A stretch of DNA of 64,000 bases, taken from contig JAPOVL010000013.1 in NCBI GenBank assembly GCA_026708115.1, positions 310,001 to 374,000 of the forward strand, in the 5' to 3' direction. Shown here piece after piece: positions 27,001 through 35,787 of this stretch (its first letter is position 1; each line of letters opens with the position of its first letter). Below the pieces are notes generated by a model, which saw nothing but the letters and a program-made list of their open reading frames with translations, was not told the origin of the DNA and made no database searches. The position numbers and the translations under genes were made by a program. This DNA comes from Chloroflexota bacterium (lineage in GTDB: Bacteria > Chloroflexota > Anaerolineae > Aggregatilineales > Phototrophicaceae).

Positions 27001-28020
27001 ATGAACGGGAGTATTGACGCTAATCACAACTGGAACATCGTAGGACATGAGTGGGCGGTGGAGCTTCTGCGGCGTGGCCTGCAGAACGGGCGCAGCCGTC
27101 ATGCCTATTTGTTCACGGGCAGTTCGTCCGTGGGCAAGATGACCCTGGCTCAGACCTTCGCTATGGCGCTCAACTGTGAATCGGAAGATATCGCGGGACG
27201 TCCTTGCCGCAAATGCCGATCCTGCCGCGCGATCGTCAAGGGAAGCGATCCTGATCTGATCCTGGCGCGCGCGGATGAAAGCGGTCGCTTGAAAATCGAC
27301 GCGGTTCGAGAAGTGATGCGTCTGCTGGCGCTGAAGCCTTATGCTTCACGTTTTCGCGTGGCGGTGCTGGAAGACTTTGACCACGTGCTGCCGCAAGCGC
27401 AGGACGCGCTGCTCAAGACCTTGGAAGAACCGGCAGAACACGCGGTTCTTTTGCTACTGGCGGGATCGACGGAAGGCATTCTTTCGACCATCCGTAGTCG
27501 TACACAGATCATACCTTTGCGTCCCTTGCCATTGGAGCTTGTTAAGGATCATTTGATCGGCCGCGGCGCGCAAGAAGATCATGCGGACCTGATCGCTCGG
27601 CTGAGCAGCGGGCGCATCGGCTGGGCGCTGGCCGCGCTGGACGATGAAACGCTTCTTGCGTCCAGAGCGGCATACTTGGATCTTCTGCGGGAGGTCCTGC
27701 GCGGTGGCCGGGTGGACCGTCTAAAAACTGCCGAGCAGCTAAGCCGCAAACTGGCGCGGGACAAAGGTCAATTGCGCGCGACCCTGGACATCTGGCAAAC
27801 GTATTGGCGCGACTTGCTGCTAGAGTGTTACGAGACGCCGGTGAAGCCCTGCAACAGCGACCGCAAGGATGAGATACGCGCGCTCGCGCTGCGAGTGAAT
27901 CCGGCGCAAGCATTGCATGCGCTCAATGCCACACGACGGACCGTGCGCGCGCTGGAAACCAATGCCAATGTCAGGCTGGTGCTGGATGTCTTGTTTCTGG
28001 AGTATCCGGGTTTGGAATAA
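27001..28020 (+). CDS. holB: DNA polymerase III delta-prime subunit
   Basis: The 339-residue clamp-loader ATPase-like subunit has Walker A in LFTGSSSVGKMTLAQT near residue 38 and the zinc cluster Cys ... CRKCRSC near 60-75. Other motifs are the clamp-loader-specific LEDFDHVLPQAQDALLKTLEEP and STIRSRTQIIPLRPL (sensor 1). The closing region is the collar domain. It loads the beta clamp during replication. The ATG lies six bases after a TATAAT and has no ribosome-binding site, which points to a leaderless transcript. It is convergent with the oxidoreductase gene, with a six-base gap. Confidence 0.93.
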   Translation: MNGSIDANHNWNIVGHEWAVELLRRGLQNGRSRHAYLFTGSSSVGKMTLAQTFAMALNCESEDIAGRPCRKCRSCRAIVKGSDPDLILARADESGRLKIDAVREVMRLLALKPYASRFRVAVLEDFDHVLPQAQDALLKTLEEPAEHAVLLLLAGSTEGILSTIRSRTQIIPLRPLPLELVKDHLIGRGAQEDHADLIARLSSGRIGWALAALDDETLLASRAAYLDLLREVLRGGRVDRLKTAEQLSRKLARDKGQLRATLDIWQTYWRDLLLECYETPVKPCNSDRKDEIRALALRVNPAQALHALNATRRTVRALETNANVRLVLDVLFLEYPGLE

Positions 28021-28026
28021 GCTCGG

Positions 28027-29064
28027 TCAGTCGATGGGTATCCAACTGTCCGGTTTCTTCGCCGCTTCCAAGACCGAATCGGGCGCCAGAACGATCTTGC
28101 CAAAGCCGGGATTCTTTTCCATTTTTTCATGGGCCTTGCGCGCTTTGCTGAGCGGCAGCGCCTCGTCAATGGCAGGTTGGTACTTGTCTTTCGCAAAATC
28201 CAATAGAATTGATTCGAAATCCTTGATACTGAGCGAGTCGTAGGAACCCAAGATGCTTAGGTTCTTCAAGAAGACGTCAATTAGGTTGATTTGAGAGTCG
28301 CGGCTTTGCGCAGGCGACGCCAGGACTAGCCTTCCCTTGTAGTCGAGCATATCGATGGACTGCGCTAGCCCATCCGCATCCGAGCTATGCAGGACAAGCG
28401 TCGCACCCAGTTCGCCGGTGGCTACCTTAACTTGCCGCACGAGATCGCTACCGGCGTCATCCAGGACGATATTTGCGCCGATCTCTCGCAATTGCGCCGC
28501 GCTTTCGCTGCCGCTGATAGCGATAACTTGCGATCCTTTGGCGCTGGCGATCTGCACAGCGGCGATACCGAGCGGGCTTGCCGCACCCTTGATCACCACG
28601 CGATCGGCCTTCTTGATCTTGCCATTGCCGACCAGCGCCGTCCAGGCATTGGCAAAGGAAGCGCCGGCAGCAACCGCGACTTGGAAGTCTAAGGAGTCGG
28701 GCATTCTAACCAATTGATCGGCTGGCACGGTGCAGTACTCCGCGTAACTGCCGTCGCGCTCGCGTCCGAGGCCCTCGAAGCAGGCAGCGACACGGTCTCC
28801 CGGCTCCCATCCGCTGACGTCTTCCCCGACCTGCGCGATTTCTCCCGCGAGATCATTGCCCAAGATATGCGGCAAGGGCTTGCGGATGATGAAGCGCCCA
28901 TCTCGAAAGAGCAGATCACTGGGATTGGCGGATGTGGCGTGAATTTTAACCAGTGCTTCGTCAGGGGTGGGTATCGGCATCGGGCATCGTTCGTATCTGA
29001 GTACCCGCGGTTTGCCGATTCGGGCAATGCGCACTGCCATCATCGATTCGCCTAGCTCTGTCAT
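28027..29064 (-). CDS. Zinc-less MDR-family NAD(P)H:quinone oxidoreductase-like protein
   Basis: The 345-residue medium-chain dehydrogenase/reductase has an N-terminal GroES-like fold (NPSDLLFRDGRF, GNDLAGEIAQVGEDVSGWEPGDRV). Its Rossmann domain has KGAASPLGIAAVQIASAKGSQVIAISG near residue 170. The zinc-binding cysteines of alcohol dehydrogenases are missing, so a quinone reductase or enoyl reductase type is more likely. The start at 29064 has AAAGG upstream. A start at 29043 with AGGCGA is a close rival. Confidence 0.82.
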   Translation of the reverse strand: MTELGESMMAVRIARIGKPRVLRYERCPMPIPTPDEALVKIHATSANPSDLLFRDGRFIIRKPLPHILGNDLAGEIAQVGEDVSGWEPGDRVAACFEGLGRERDGSYAEYCTVPADQLVRMPDSLDFQVAVAAGASFANAWTALVGNGKIKKADRVVIKGAASPLGIAAVQIASAKGSQVIAISGSESAAQLREIGANIVLDDAGSDLVRQVKVATGELGATLVLHSSDADGLAQSIDMLDYKGRLVLASPAQSRDSQINLIDVFLKNLSILGSYDSLSIKDFESILLDFAKDKYQPAIDEALPLSKARKAHEKMEKNPGFGKIVLAPDSVLEAAKKPDSWIPID

Positions 29065-29133
29065 GAGATAGCCTTTTGAGACATGCGAAGAGTTGGCAAC
29101 AGTCTAAACGACGGCGCCCAGGCTGTAAACAGC

Positions 29134-29406
29134 TTATGAGGCGCCGAAGCGTTTGGCATTGCGCGCCCGCGCTTTGGCGATTTCGGAGGCGCGGTCGCGG
29201 GGCGGGGCGCTCGTTTGCAAGCTGTTGAGCAGCGCCGCGGTCGCGCCGGCAATCTCGGCGACTGCATGTTCAAAGGCCGCTCTGTTGATCGCCGCGGGCT
29301 TGCGAAAGCCACTGACCTTGCGCACGTATTGCAGGGCGGCCGCTTCGATATCGTCGACTGTACTGGGCGGATCGTAATTGTAGAGTGTTCTTATATTGCG
29401 ACACAT
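29134..29406 (-). CDS. DUF2277 family protein
   Basis: The 90-residue protein starts MCRNIRTLYNYDPPSTVDDI and continues AAALQYVRKVSGFRKP, which is the DUF2277 signature. The C-terminus is basic (ARARNAKRFGAS). Function is unknown; conserved members are small soluble proteins. The ATG at 29406 is chosen because GAGGA precedes it and the family begins with MCRNI. The gene sits between a metallophosphoesterase and an oxidoreductase on the same strand. Confidence 0.85.
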   Translation of the reverse strand: MCRNIRTLYNYDPPSTVDDIEAAALQYVRKVSGFRKPAAINRAAFEHAVAEIAGATAALLNSLQTSAPPRDRASEIAKARARNAKRFGAS

Positions 29407-29462
29407 TGCAGTTTCCTCAAGACTTTGTCCAGCATACAAATATTCTAGCATGTCGATAAAGC

Positions 29463-30344
29463 TCAGTCGCGGTGAAGACAGCCATTCAGGTTGCGATACT
29501 CGGCCGGCATATACTCGCTGACGTCGTCCAACTCAAGAAAGGCGCGCAGCACTTCGAAATCGTCCGGACGATCACCGTAGTGCTTTAATTTCCAAAGGAT
29601 GAAAGGATGCACTTGCAGGCGGGCGCTGCGGAATTCTTCTATCACCAGACGCGCTGTCACGCCGCCGCGTTCGGCGAAGTTCTGCCGCTCAAATTCACGG
29701 TAAAGCGGATCGTAGTCGAAGCGAACACGGCGATGCGCCGCCAACTCCCAGCCCTGGGCATGTCCATCCAGGATTATGTAGCTGGCGCTGAATTGGCCAT
29801 CGAGCGGGACACCGACGGAACCGGGATTGAAGATCTGCCAGCGGTCGACCTGCCGTTCCATGGGGATATGGCTATGCGCGCAGATGACTGTGCCTTCTCG
29901 GATACTGCGGAGCCAGTCCGCGACTTCGTCTCTAGTTGTGCCGGGGAAGATCGCCTGCCAGGGATTGTCGGGCACGCCGTGGAACACACGCAGAGGCGGC
30001 GCATCGACAAAGCGCAGGGAGAGCGAATCGGGCAGGCAGCTAATCGCTTTGAGCCAGCGGTCGCCCAGCTGCTCGCGCAAAATCGGCGGCAGGCTGAAAC
30101 TCGACCAGTGATCCGGCGCGCGAGTGGTATTGTAGTCCAGCGCGTAAAAGGCGTTGTTGCCACGGATAAGCGCCCAGCGTCGCTGAAAGACTAGTTCCAG
30201 CACTTGGCGCGAAAAGGGTCCCCAATTGACGCTGTCGCCGGCCACGACAACCTGATCGACTTTGAACTGGCGCATGTCGTCGATCACGGCTTGCAGAGCG
30301 GGCAGGTTGCCATGAATATCGGCTAGCGCCGCGAGTCGGGTCAT
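29463..30344 (-). CDS. Metallophosphoesterase, YfcE/diadenosine tetraphosphatase-like
   Basis: The 293-residue protein has the calcineurin-like metal motifs in order: ADIHGN near residue 8, VVAGDSVNWGP near 34, RGNNA near 61, CAHSHIPM near 172, and FNPGSVGVPLDG near 190. The length and motif spacing match the single-domain bacterial family acting on phosphodiesters or nucleotides. The substrate cannot be named. AAGGAGAG precedes the start. The 3' end is 56 bases before the DUF2277 start on the same strand. Confidence 0.9.
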   Translation of the reverse strand: MTRLAALADIHGNLPALQAVIDDMRQFKVDQVVVAGDSVNWGPFSRQVLELVFQRRWALIRGNNAFYALDYNTTRAPDHWSSFSLPPILREQLGDRWLKAISCLPDSLSLRFVDAPPLRVFHGVPDNPWQAIFPGTTRDEVADWLRSIREGTVICAHSHIPMERQVDRWQIFNPGSVGVPLDGQFSASYIILDGHAQGWELAAHRRVRFDYDPLYREFERQNFAERGGVTARLVIEEFRSARLQVHPFILWKLKHYGDRPDDFEVLRAFLELDDVSEYMPAEYRNLNGCLHRD

Positions 30345-30397
30345 ATCAGCCTCTCCTTCGGTCGAGAATGATACAAGCTCGCTTTAGGATTTCATCA

Positions 30398-31387
30398 CTA
30401 GGCTTGGTAACCCTGGGGATGGCGGCGATGCCAATTCCAGGCTGTTTCAATGATTGTCTCGAGGCTGTTGTATTGCGTTTCCCAACCGAGTTCGCGCCCG
30501 ATTCTGTCGCTATTGGCGACCAGCACGGGCAGATCGCCGGCGCGGCGCGGCGCTTCGTTTACAGGGATGGCCTGTCCGGTAACTTGTCGCGCGCTCTCGA
30601 TGACCTGGCGCACAGAATAGCCGCTGCCGCTGCCCAGGTTATAGACTCGGCTGGCGCCATCTCGCAAGGCCTCCAGCGCCAGAATATGCGCGCGCGCCAG
30701 ATCAAGCACGTGAACATAGTCGCGGACGCAGGTGCCGTCGGGCGTATCGTAATCTGTCCCGTAGATGTCGATGGCGTCGCGCTGCCCCAGGGCCACTTGC
30801 AGCACCAACGGTATGAGATGCGACTCCGGATCGTGCGCCTCGCCGATATGGCCGTCGGGATGGGCGCCGCAAGCGTTGAAATAGCGCAGGCAACAGTATT
30901 TGATGCCGTACAGCCGGTCCATCCAGGCCAGCAGTCGCTCGGCCATATACTTCGTTTCGCCGTAGATGCTGCCGGGGATAAGCGCTTCCTCTTCGCCAAT
31001 AGGGATGCGCGCGGGATTGTCAAAGAGATTGGCGGTTGACGAGAGGATGAAGCGCTTGACGTCGTGCAGGCTGGCGCACTCCAATACGTTGACGATGGTG
31101 TAAAGGTTGTCGCGTAAATACATGAAGGGTTTCTGCATGCTTTCGCTGACCAGGATTTGCGAAGCAAAATGCAGGATCCCCTCAAACTGATGCGAAGAGA
31201 AGGCAATTTGGAGCGCCTCGACATCGTGAAGGTCGCCCACGACCAATTTGGCATCCGGGTGAACGGCCTGTCGGTTGCCTGTGCTCAGATTGTCGTAAAC
31301 CACAACGTCGTAACCAAGTTCGATCAACATCTGCACGACGTGGCTGCCAATGTAACCGGCGCCGCCGGTCACCAAGACTTGCACCAT
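30398..31387 (-). CDS. galE: UDP-glucose 4-epimerase
   Basis: The 329-residue extended short-chain dehydrogenase interconverts UDP-glucose and UDP-galactose with bound NAD. Motifs are [15 protein letters not shown] at residue 7, [20 protein letters not shown], the catalytic YGETKYMAE (Tyr and Lys), LRYFNACGA, and [13 protein letters not shown]. The ATG at 31387 is chosen for GGGAGG upstream and because the Rossmann motif follows directly. The strand runs away from the small-protein/rluD pair. A TATAAT lies in the palindrome GCCGCTATAATAGCGGC about 30 bases upstream. Confidence 0.95.
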   Translation of the reverse strand: MVQVLVTGGAGYIGSHVVQMLIELGYDVVVYDNLSTGNRQAVHPDAKLVVGDLHDVEALQIAFSSHQFEGILHFASQILVSESMQKPFMYLRDNLYTIVNVLECASLHDVKRFILSSTANLFDNPARIPIGEEEALIPGSIYGETKYMAERLLAWMDRLYGIKYCCLRYFNACGAHPDGHIGEAHDPESHLIPLVLQVALGQRDAIDIYGTDYDTPDGTCVRDYVHVLDLARAHILALEALRDGASRVYNLGSGSGYSVRQVIESARQVTGQAIPVNEAPRRAGDLPVLVANSDRIGRELGWETQYNSLETIIETAWNWHRRHPQGYQA

Positions 31388-31550
31388 GCTTTGCCTCCCT
31401 GCTGCGGCACAATAGCCGCTATTATAGCGGCTCGTCACCCGCAAACAAAACCGGGCTGCGTAGCGGTCAGCGGCGCTGCATTGACAAGCGCCGCCGCTAT
31501 AGGTCTAATCGTGATCGCGACGTCTTTGCGGCTGGATACGTAAGGCAGAT

Positions 31551-31694
31551 ATGGGCGACAAGCGTTCGAGTTGGAGCAAAGCCGAAAAAGAGGCCTTGAT
31601 CAAATTGTTGCGGATGGCGCTGATTCTTTTGCTGGCGCTTGCGGTTGCCGGCACCATAGCAGCGCTTCTGAGTTCGTCCGCAGGCGCGTTTTGA
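31551..31694 (+). CDS. Small single-pass membrane protein (47 residues)
   Basis: A short frame starts with ATG five bases after AAGG: a charged N-terminus (MGDKRSSWSKAEKEALIK), one hydrophobic helix (residues 20-40, ALILLLALAVAGTIAALL), then a short polar tail. It ends 36 bases before the pseudouridine synthase start and is probably co-transcribed with it. I recognise no family. Typical codon usage and a clear helix support a real gene, but shortness leaves doubt. Confidence 0.5.
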   Translation: MGDKRSSWSKAEKEALIKLLRMALILLLALAVAGTIAALLSSSAGAF

Positions 31695-31730
31695 TCCCAT
31701 ATCGCCGCGAATCGAAGTAAAGAACCCCCC

Positions 31731-32654
31731 ATGCCAGAGCCAAAATTCCACCTGACTGCCGAGACGAGCAAACAGCGACTTGACCTCTTTGTGCTGGAGC
31801 GTCTGGAGGGATTGTCACGCGCGCAGGCGCAAAAGCTAATCCGCGCGGGTCGCGTGCTGGTGAATGGCAGGGTCGAGAAAGCGGGCTTCCGTTTCAAAGG
31901 CGGCGAGCGCGTTGAGATCAATCTGCCCCTTAGTGAAGAAGTTTCAGTCGAACCGGAAGATATCGAACTGGAGATCGTCTACGAAGATGACGATCTGACG
32001 GTGATCAACAAAGCGGCGGGCATGGTTGTGCATCCGGGCGCGGGCAACAGGGGTGGCACTCTTGTTAATGCGTTGCTGGCGCGCTATCCGGAACTGGCGG
32101 CGATGATCGACGATCCCGAAACCGGCGATCGCCTGGGCCTCGTCCATCGCCTCGACCGCGGCACCAGCGGACTGATGGTGACCGCGCGCAAGAAAACGAT
32201 CTTGCTGGCGCTGATGAGCCAGTTCCGGGAACGGGGCGTGGACAAGCGCTACCTGGCGCTGTTGGAAAAACGGCCCAAAAGCGACAAGGGATTGGTCGAC
32301 GCGCCCATCGCCCGCGATCCGCGTCAGCGCAAGCGCATGTGGGTGACGCGCGAGGGCAAGCCCGCCCAGACCGAGTTCGAGGTGCTGGATGATGATTTTC
32401 AGGGAAACCGGGCTTTGGTGGAGTTGTGCTTATTAACCGGACGGACGCATCAGATCCGCGTGCACATGGCCTTTATCGGCTGTCCTGTGGTAGGAGACAC
32501 GGTATACGGCTATCGCAAGCAGCGAGTGAAGTTGAAGCGGCAGTTCTTACATGCGAGCGAACTGGCCTTTGATCATCCGGCGACGGGCGAGCGGATGCGC
32601 TTTGAGTCTGAGTTGCCACGGGGCTTGGCGGACCTGATGAAGAAGTTGCGTTAA
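31731..32654 (+). CDS. rluD: RluA-family 23S rRNA pseudouridine synthase (RluD type)
   Basis: The 307-residue protein has an N-terminal S4 RNA-binding domain (residues 13-60, QRLDLFVLERLEGLSRAQAQ) and a RluA catalytic domain. The catalytic Asp is in HRLDRGTSGLMVTARKK near residue 143, and LTGRTHQIRVHMAFIGCPVVGD lies near 235. It would modify 23S rRNA uridines. The last 60 bases of this gene recur, diverged but in frame, at 35694. No strong ribosome-binding site precedes the ATG. The convergent nuclease gene ends four bases after the stop. Confidence 0.92.
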   Translation: MPEPKFHLTAETSKQRLDLFVLERLEGLSRAQAQKLIRAGRVLVNGRVEKAGFRFKGGERVEINLPLSEEVSVEPEDIELEIVYEDDDLTVINKAAGMVVHPGAGNRGGTLVNALLARYPELAAMIDDPETGDRLGLVHRLDRGTSGLMVTARKKTILLALMSQFRERGVDKRYLALLEKRPKSDKGLVDAPIARDPRQRKRMWVTREGKPAQTEFEVLDDDFQGNRALVELCLLTGRTHQIRVHMAFIGCPVVGDTVYGYRKQRVKLKRQFLHASELAFDHPATGERMRFESELPRGLADLMKKLR

Positions 32655-32660
32655 AGATTC
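32591..32660 (+). repeat. Direct repeat, left copy (3' end of rluD)
   Basis: This 70-base segment covers the last codons of rluD and its stop. It matches 35694-35763 at about 61 of 70 positions. It encodes RMRFESELPRGLADLMKKLR followed by the stop and marks the left edge of the nuclease island. Confidence 0.85.
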
Positions 32661-33735
32661 ACTCGGCCGCGAGGTAGGTCAATACCGCTTGCTTGAGTTG
32701 TTCTGAGTACTTATAGATATCGAGTATGCTGTCGATCTCGACCCGTCCCTTATGTTCTCCATGAAAAAGGCTCAGGTACATTTTCGCTGGCTTGAAATGC
32801 AAGCGACAAATCGGTTGGCGATTGTCGTTGTCGAGCAGAATATTGCAGTACGGGCGTACGTTGCGCATAATGATCCTTGACGGGTCAATGATGTCGCGCA
32901 GAATCGCTTTTACCACATAGAAACCATCCATCTCGTCCTGCGCCGTTTCGCTGCCGGAGGGCGCTCTCTTGGCGGCCCTATCGTCTTCATTGTGGGCAGC
33001 GGCCCCGTTTTGACTAAGGCCCTCGGATCCAATGGGGGACGTCATCCGATTTGTGATCTTGGCGTTGATGAATTCACGAAAAGAATCCTTGAAGATTTCC
33101 CTAAACTCATCAAGTACGGACGCTCGTAGCCGCCCGGAATAAACTTGCCTGGTGAAGTGTCGGACAATTTCAGTTGAAGGTTCGTGGAATTCGGCCTCAA
33201 TCAGAAGACTGATTTCGCGCTTGTATTTCAATTGATTGGCTGTGGAAAGAATTTGATCCATATTGAAGATTGATTTGGTGAATTCTTTAAGCGCCGCTAC
33301 TTGTCGCGCGTCGAAATTCAGCATATCGACGATGAGGAAAGGCTTCTCGTCCATTTGGTTTGGCTTCTCGAGATCAGTATGGAACTGATACTGAATGCCA
33401 TTGGTCAGAATGCCGAAGCGCGCGTCCGTCGCGCTGAAGTAGCGAAAAAGCTGCGAGGCATGATCCCGGCTAAGATCAGATGTCGCGCACTTGGCTTCGA
33501 TGAGCATGATCGGCTTGCCGTCTCGCACGATCGCATAATCTACTTTTTCGCTCTTTTTGCTGCCTATGTCCGCTGTGTACTCCGGCACAACCTCGGTCGG
33601 ATCGAAAACGTTGTAGCCAAGCGCTTGAATGAAGGGCATGACAAAGGCGTTTTTGGTGGCTTCTTCGGTTTTGATGTATGCGAGCTGTCGTGGAGTTCTC
33701 GTCGAAATTTGAAGCATTCTGTCGATAAAGTCCAT
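32659..33735 (-). CDS. Stand-alone HsdR-N-type nuclease-like protein, copy 1
   Basis: The 358-residue protein resembles the N-terminal PD-(D/E)XK nuclease domain of type I restriction R subunits: TKNAFVMPFIQALGYNVFDP, then the catalytic block VDYAIVRDGKPIMLIEAK (Asp near 75, Glu-x-Lys near 91). There is no helicase domain and no HsdM or HsdS nearby. The C-terminal third (GFYVVKAILRDIIDPSRI, ILLDNDNRQPICRLHF) is shared with copy 2. The start at 33735 has AGGAG upstream. Such solo proteins are widespread; a defence role is suspected, not shown. Copy 2 is about two-thirds identical. Confidence 0.82.
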   Translation of the reverse strand: MDFIDRMLQISTRTPRQLAYIKTEEATKNAFVMPFIQALGYNVFDPTEVVPEYTADIGSKKSEKVDYAIVRDGKPIMLIEAKCATSDLSRDHASQLFRYFSATDARFGILTNGIQYQFHTDLEKPNQMDEKPFLIVDMLNFDARQVAALKEFTKSIFNMDQILSTANQLKYKREISLLIEAEFHEPSTEIVRHFTRQVYSGRLRASVLDEFREIFKDSFREFINAKITNRMTSPIGSEGLSQNGAAAHNEDDRAAKRAPSGSETAQDEMDGFYVVKAILRDIIDPSRIIMRNVRPYCNILLDNDNRQPICRLHFKPAKMYLSLFHGEHKGRVEIDSILDIYKYSEQLKQAVLTYLAAE

Positions 33736-34011
33736 TGCTGCGCTCCTGATGAGACGATGAGTTTTCCATAAGGCGGAATGCGTCAATAATTGCAGATCGC
33801 AAGATTCGTATGATAGCGTTATATTTATACTTTTCAATATTAAGATATAACATATCTCATATTGAGTTCTCTTAGCTTTTCTCCGCCGCCCAGCAAAACG
33901 AACATCGGACCCGGCTTCAATGACAGTTTGGAGCTATTTCGTGATTTGCCCTTGGTCTTCTGGCGATAGATAAGCCTGTGGCGGTTTTGCTTGTTTCTGC
34001 GGTTTTGCTGA

Positions 34012-34068
34012 TTAAGTTAGCGTGGGGCTTGATTTGAATAACTCGCGCATTCTGCTGATGAGGTCCAT
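34012..34068 (-). pseudogene. Remnant of an additional HsdR-N-like gene (5' end only)
   Basis: A minus-strand frame of 18 codons reads MDLISRMRELFKSSPTLT and then stops. It matches the start of copy 2 (MDLIDKMREIS), and a related GGAG-containing leader lies before it. Bases 34014-34034 also resemble the rluD-tail repeat (AAGTT...GGGGCTTG). This looks like what remains of a further duplicated unit, mostly deleted. Confidence 0.5.
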
Positions 34069-34086
34069 ACTACTGCTCCGGTAAGA

Positions 34087-34418
34087 AAGGTCGATAAAAG
34101 CGCCGCGCCGAACAATTACGGCTCCGAGATATAACAGAATATTTATGTTACTGAATGCATATTAGATTTCAATGCGCAGACTCTTGTCAATTTTTACAAA
34201 ATCGCTTGGTTTGATTTGTGTAATTGTGCTAAATTATATCGCTAATGAGCCAGTGTTTGCGGTTGTGTGTCAGTGGGAGCAGGGGGATGGGGTGGAGGAG
34301 TTGCGGAGGGATTTACCACAGAGGCTCAGAGGGTACAAAGAGCAACATCAACCACAAAGACACAAAGATCAGGAAGGTTTTGCTGGAGGGGTGCTAGATG
34401 GGGACGCGGGGCTAATCC
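34087..34418. other. AT-rich intergenic stretch within the nuclease island
   Basis: There is no convincing gene here. Bases 34140-34260 are clearly AT-richer than the surroundings. Bases 34314-34369 hold a purine-rich short-period repeat (ACCACAGAGGCTCAGAGGG, then ACCACAAAGACACAAAG) of a type often left in decayed intergenic DNA. A plus-strand frame at 34172-34498 begins with a hydrophobic stretch, but it crosses the repeat and overlaps the next gene, so it is not called. Confidence 0.45.
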
Positions 34419-35495
34419 CTAATCATCCGAATCATACTTTGCAACTGCCGCCTTTATCTCGCTGGCGTATTTGTAAATGTCGTCGACTGATTCAATAGGA
34501 ACACGTTCCTCGCTGCTGCCATCAAATAAACTTAAATACTTGGTCGACCTGTTGAAATGTAGCCTACAGATCGGCTGACGGTTGTTGTCGTCAAGTAAAA
34601 TACCGCAATATGATCGCACGTCTCGTATGAACACTCTCGACACGTCGATAGTTTCGCGTAGGATTGACTTGACTACGTAGTATCCGTCCAGCTCTTCTTC
34701 GGTAGTTTCGATACCATCTGACCGGTCTACAACCGCTTCGTCAATTGCACTCTCATCACCTGTCTCGACGCTGTTGCCTGCAGTCGAATCAATAGCGGTC
34801 TGCAGGCGATTAGCTATCTCATCGTTTAGGAATTCGCGAAGTGCCTGCTTCGTAATCTCAGTGAATTCGGCAATAACATTAGCCATCAAGCGTCCTGAAT
34901 ACACCCTACTGGCAAAGTGCCTTACGAAGTCTTCCGATGGCTGGTTGTACTCGCTTTCCAACAAGAGCTTGATTTCCCGCTTGTACTTTAGTTCGTTGGC
35001 GCTGGACAGGATGCGATCTACGTCAAATGCTGATTTCGTGAATTTCTTGAGTTGTGAAACAGAGCGCGGGTCAAAGTTGAGAATGTCAATAATGAGGAAA
35101 GGCTTCTCATCCATGTGATTGGCCTTTTCCAAGTCGGAGTGAAAGCGATATTGAAGGCCATTTGAAAGTATGCCAATTCGTGCTTCCGTCACGTTAAAGT
35201 AGCGAAACAGTTGCGATGCGTGCTCGTCGTTCAAATCCGACGTAGCTGACTTTACTTCTATCAGAATAATAGGTTTTCCATCTTGCATTATGGCGTAGTC
35301 AACTTTTTCATGCTTCTTTGTACCGACGTCGGCAGTAAACTCTGGAACAACCTCGATAGGATTGAATACGTTGTATCCCAGCGCTTGAATGAAGGGCATG
35401 ACAAAGGCGTTTTTGGTCGCTTCTTCGGTTTTGATAAACTCCAGTTGGCGGGGTGCCTGGTTAGATATCTCACGCATTTTGTCAATCAGATCCAT
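34419..35495 (-). CDS. Stand-alone HsdR-N-type nuclease-like protein, copy 2
   Basis: This 358-residue paralogue of the protein at 32659 has the same length and layout: TKNAFVMPFIQALGYNVFNP, catalytic VDYAIMQDGKPIILIEVK, and the C-terminal GYYVVKSILRETIDVSRVF and ILLDDNNRQPICRLHF. Catalytic residues are intact in both copies. AGGAG precedes the start. Base composition is lower in GC than in housekeeping genes of the window, consistent with acquired DNA. It lies 199 bases from the right rluD-tail repeat. Confidence 0.82.
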   Translation of the reverse strand: MDLIDKMREISNQAPRQLEFIKTEEATKNAFVMPFIQALGYNVFNPIEVVPEFTADVGTKKHEKVDYAIMQDGKPIILIEVKSATSDLNDEHASQLFRYFNVTEARIGILSNGLQYRFHSDLEKANHMDEKPFLIIDILNFDPRSVSQLKKFTKSAFDVDRILSSANELKYKREIKLLLESEYNQPSEDFVRHFASRVYSGRLMANVIAEFTEITKQALREFLNDEIANRLQTAIDSTAGNSVETGDESAIDEAVVDRSDGIETTEEELDGYYVVKSILRETIDVSRVFIRDVRSYCGILLDDNNRQPICRLHFNRSTKYLSLFDGSSEERVPIESVDDIYKYASEIKAAVAKYDSDD

Positions 35496-35693
35496 TGTGG
35501 AGCTCCTGATGAGCGAGGTAGATAAATGTGTCGAAATGGACGTTTCGAAACTGGAATATTACACAATAAAATAATAACACTGCAATGCGAGGATTCAATG
35601 TAGAATCGGACAGAGTGGTTTAGGCGCTGGACGATCACCTTATAAGGCAGATCGAAATGTTTACGGATAACCGCAATATCGCTATCGCAAATA

Positions 35694-35763
35694 GCGGATG
35701 CGGTTTGAATCTAAGTTGACGCGGGGCTTGGCGGACCTGATGAAGAGGTTGCGCTAGGGATTC
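35694..35763 (+). repeat. Direct repeat, right copy (displaced rluD 3' end)
   Basis: This 70-base copy of the rluD tail still reads in frame as MRFESKLTRGLADLMKRLR plus a stop (TAG instead of TAA). Most differences from 32591-32660 are in third positions or conservative. It therefore looks like the 3' end of a related but different rluD allele and not a recent duplicate. Confidence 0.8.
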
Positions 35764-35787
35764 ACCACCGGAAGCACGGTACGTAAT

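Noticed and set aside
34314-34369. ACCACAGAGG/ACCACAAAGACACAAAG short-period repeat, considered as a CRISPR or minisatellite
   Set aside because: There are no spacers and no regular unit. It is a purine-rich decayed intergenic sequence of a common type.
34172-34498. A 108-codon plus-strand frame starting with a hydrophobic, signal-like stretch
   Set aside because: It crosses a simple-sequence repeat, overlaps the 3' end of the second nuclease gene and loses all order after the first 30 residues.
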